Source of the DNA: Oxyruncus cristatus
Taxonomy: Eukaryota; Chordata; Aves; Passeriformes; Cotingidae
Length of the DNA: 64,000 nt
Reading direction: 5' to 3'
Assembly: GCA_013399855.1 (NCBI GenBank)
Contig: VXAY01000710.1
Span: 1,025,337-1,089,336 of the forward strand
The notes under the pieces were generated by a model. The model saw only the letters and a program-made list of their open reading frames with translations. It did no database searches and had not been told where the DNA came from. Below are positions 60,606 through 64,000 of the stretch, in pieces. Each line of letters begins with the position of its first letter. Position 1 is the first letter of the stretch. A program made the position numbers and the translations under genes.

Positions 60606-63600
60606 GGCTCTGAATGAATTCTGCTTTCATAATGCATAAGTACAGAAGAAAAGAATTAAAAATGTGCAAGTAACTTTTATTCTGAGAGTCCACAGTTTTG
60701 AATGCCTCTTTTTACAGTGTAGATCTTTTTCAAGAGGGAAAGAAGGGCACAACTATTTCATGTAAATTCCTAGTTGCTGTTTTTCCAAAGCAATCAGAAA
60801 TTCCATCTGAATTATCTATAAATATCCTCCTGATTCAATTTCCTTCCCTCTGGGGTGTGTAAAGTACTGGCTTTGAAGAGTGCCAGTGAAGTGACCATGT
60901 TGTCTTACTGTCCTAGATGCCAAAGGAGGGAGACTATGGAAGCACTGCCACCACAGACGAAGTTACATCATTTTTGGGGCCGTGTTTACAGCTGGGAAAG
61001 AGGGAGCTGGGACAGAGGCAGAGAGGGAGGTTTTTTATACTTTGTTTTCCTCATGTGATGGTTACTGTGTTCTTAGTCATGTGTTCCTTGAAACAATACC
61101 CACTTCCATAACTATTTTGCTACTTTATTTACTTACAAATTAAGTACTGTTTCTAAGGCACTTACTCATTTTAGTGGGAAACACCAAGGCCTCTATATTA
61201 TATACCAGCGCAGGTCTCAGCTTCAGTACTTGATGGACAGAATGTTTCCCTGTTGATAGTTTGTAACTAATGAGCTATAAAACTTGGCAGTCTCTCCCAT
61301 GTGCTGAATATCAAAACTGTGTGTCAGTGTTTGGTCAGAATAGGGTGGATTGAGCACTAGGCAAACAGCAGAAGGAATCTGCTCTGTGCATCAGCTGGAT
61401 GAGTAGATCTGCAGGAGTTGCTTCAACTGAAGGCTACGCTTTAGGAGAAGAGGAAGCAGCAGAGCATCTGCCCCTACTGCCTTCCCACACCATCACAGCC
61501 CTCCCTGCTCCAGATGCCAGGTAATGTCACACAACCTGTGTATTGAGTCCCAGGCTTTCTCCGTCATCCTTCATGCCTAAGGGTTGTTTTTACCTCTGGG
61601 TGCATGACTTTCTGTAAAGTTATACATAGAAAGTATCATAACAACCATCAAATCTTGCAAATTTTGGCCAAATCCTGTTCTGAGGCATACTTGAATAAAG
61701 GTGGAATCAGATAGTTACATGGTTTTTCCAAGACCTGAGAGAGTATATACTCTGTTTTGCTAATTCAATTGTCTCATCATTTAAGCCAATCAGCCAAGAG
61801 GGTTAAAGGTGTCAAGGTTTAGCCCATCCAACTACACAGATTTGATTTGCAAAATGAAATGGAAATGGCCAGCATAAAACCTGCAGTATACATTACCTAC
61901 GGTCATCATGCAGTTAATGCTGTGAAAGTAACAGTGCTGTGTTTGGGGGATGGGTTAAAGCTCTGCCTGAATGTTTCTTACCTAAGAAGGGAAGAGATCT
62001 TTCTTATCACTGCTATTAGTCTGACAGCAGTGCTGGAGGGACCAATTCAAATTTAAGAGCTAAATTTATTCTGAAATTATCAATACCCTGGAACTTTCCA
62101 TGTCCCAAATGATTAGGCCAAATAGCAGCATCATATATTCTGATCTCAAGCTGCAAACCGCTGTGCAGTTATTAATTCTATTAGGAAGAGGATATCTCCT
62201 CCTCCTCACCCATTTTCAGTGGATAAGCCCAAGCTAATGAATTTGACATTCAATGTTCAGAGAATCAGTGGTTAGCAACATACAGTAAAACCTTCTTTGG
62301 AACCAAGGAAAAACATATTTCACATCTCTGTCATAAAAGAAAACATTTATTTTTTAATCCAAATGGGTAATGGCTTTACCAGCAGTGAGTTAATTTGTTA
62401 CTGACTTACAAATCCTTTAGAGACACAGTGTTCATGAAGATACGTACTACAAGCTTAGGGGGACATCCATGCACACACAGGTTTCTTCAAGACCAGGGTT
62501 TTAGCCATTTTCCAATCATTACTCCAGCATGCATCCAAAAGTCACTGTCACTGGCGCTGGCAGCTTGTCTTAACTCAATATGCAAAACTGAGCTTTAGGT
62601 TCTGGGCCATGTGGCAACTAGTTTAGATGAAGATTTTTCTAAGGGTTAGATTATTTTTTTCTATATTATACAGGAGGGGTTTGTAACCCTTGTTTCTTCC
62701 TGTATGGCACCTGGTATGAAATGACTGAGTTATGTACAGAGGGGCGGATTTTTTAGTATTGTCTGGAAGCTAAGAGCAAGCTTACTACTATGATATTCCA
62801 TTCTGTGACATTATTACACTTTTGGACCCATGGAGTCAGATCATTTCTACAAGCACTGGCATTTTTTCATGCTTAATCTCATCTGGACAGTCCCCTTGTC
62901 TCAGATCTTGCTCTAGATACTGCTTTTAAACATAACACTACTCAATTCAAAGAAAAAACTGTATTGTATCCCATGCACAACTGAAATCCAAATGCCTGTT
63001 AGTAAAACACAGATGATGAATGAACAAAGCTCAAATTTCGCTCTCAGACTTAACGTTTCAAAAATGGCATAGAAATATGTGCAGTTGTGACTGTGTTTCA
63101 GTAAATTCACAGAACATTCAGATTCTAAAGAGACAGGCACCATCATGTTGATATTGTGTACAGAACCACCAGACCTTGAGAGAATCACACATCACGAGTT
63201 ATTTCAGTCTCATGACCTATTATTTCTTTTCTTACTCAGTAGAAGCAGTGGACCAGACAAAGACTTAGATAAAGCAACACTGGCATCAGAGTTATTTAAA
63301 GACAGGTTTTGATGAAAAAGGATAGTTTTAATTAATAACTATGCAATTCTCTGACCCAGAGCTGGAGGCATACACTCTTACCCTGTGGAAATCAAAGATC
63401 TGACTTCTTTGAGAAAAAAAGTATACATTCCAAACAGAGATAAAAGGGAATTTACTCCACTGAATTCAACTGAGCTTCAGCACTTTCAGAATGGTGGAAA
63501 CTTTCAAAGAGTTTCAAAGTTGGTGTACATATATTTATATTTACCAATCCAAAAAAATGTATAAATTAAATTACACATGCTCAGTAATAGCATATATCCT

Positions 63601-64000
63601 TAGCCACATAGTACTCTAACTCTACATTGAAGGCAAAGCAGAGTAAATGTATCTGACTACACGTACAGTGTAAACATGTAAAAGGAATAATTACTATTAT
63701 TTTAGAGCTAGGTACAGATTGTCACAACTTTCTGATGTCAACCTCTGTTGGAAGAAGCATCGAAACAAGGCTGAACATGTGAACAGAAAGCCGAGCCCTG
63801 GAGTTGTTTTTAACTTCAGTCTTTACATCCAGTTGCTGGACCAACTGCAGTAGCAACTACTTGGCTTGGAGCCCTCTTTTGCTTCTCTTTGTTTCAGTAT
63901 GACTGACATGTCATTCTGCTAAAAGTTATTCCTCTTTGAATAGCTGGTTTGGAGATTGCGTAGATGTTTTTAAAGACTCCCTAAAAAAAGAGAGGGGGAA
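60606..64000. other. Non-coding to window end
   Basis: AT-rich sequence with no recognised gene or repeat. CCAGGTAATG at about 61518 and TTTGTTTCAG at about 63896 look like splice sites in isolation but border no convincing coding frame. A GC-richer patch lies at 61440-61520. Confidence 0.5.

Noticed and set aside
1..64000. CRISPR array, operon, prophage or bacterial mobile island
   Set aside because: Repeat families, LTRs and gene density are those of a bird nuclear genome. No regularly spaced short repeats or dense coding are present.

Overview
The window looks like nuclear DNA from a songbird (order Passeriformes). It is AT-rich and gene-poor, and it is littered with decayed CR1 LINE fragments and avian-type endogenous retroviral LTRs. 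The most diagnostic marks are two copies of a SINE with a tRNA-Ile(AAU)-like head. One copy keeps a CR1-like 3' tail. This architecture matches TguSINE1, known to me from the zebra finch and passerine lineage. I see no confident host protein-coding gene, no RNA gene meant to function, no CRISPR array and no prokaryotic operon. The long open frames are chance frames or remnants of repeats.

Layout. Positions 1-6074 are mostly unique AT-rich sequence with a short CR1 remnant (711), a CR1 3' fragment (2031-2915), two small tandem repeats and two weak exon candidates (1389-1687 minus, 3320-3425 plus). Positions 6075-7045 look like a plus-strand LTR with a polyadenylation signal. Positions 11195-17145 hold three CR1 fragments. 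Positions 22637-23556 hold a minus-strand LTR split by a CR1 insertion. Positions 30956-32043 hold a complete solo LTR with a perfect 5-bp target-site duplication. Positions 32578-39772 hold two more CR1 fragments, the two SINEs, another LTR and a long TA-rich microsatellite.

Positions 44339-45655 hold a CR1 fragment reaching into the reverse transcriptase domain. About 1.6 kb further on, 47251-51400 hold a nearly complete plus-strand CR1. It has a 5' region, ORF1 and ORF2, all mutationally dead, and it lacks its 3' end. An assembly ambiguity (N) sits inside it between two almost identical 164-bp blocks. The last 12.6 kb hold only a CR1 3' fragment (57270) and an older CR1-like remnant (60521).

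The repeats are linked. The 3' tail of the SINE at 39632 matches the 3' ends of the CR1 copies at 16597 and 32578. This fits the known model in which CR1 reverse transcriptase mobilises such SINEs by tail recognition. By my boundaries, recognisable transposable elements cover about 14 kb, roughly a fifth of the window. Ten of twelve CR1 pieces lie on the minus strand, which is weak evidence that the region may be intronic to a plus-strand gene. I did not find a novel biological system here. The strongest leads are the SINE/LINE pairing, the 3'-truncated CR1, the nested LTR, the N-flanking duplication and the exon candidate at 1389-1687.
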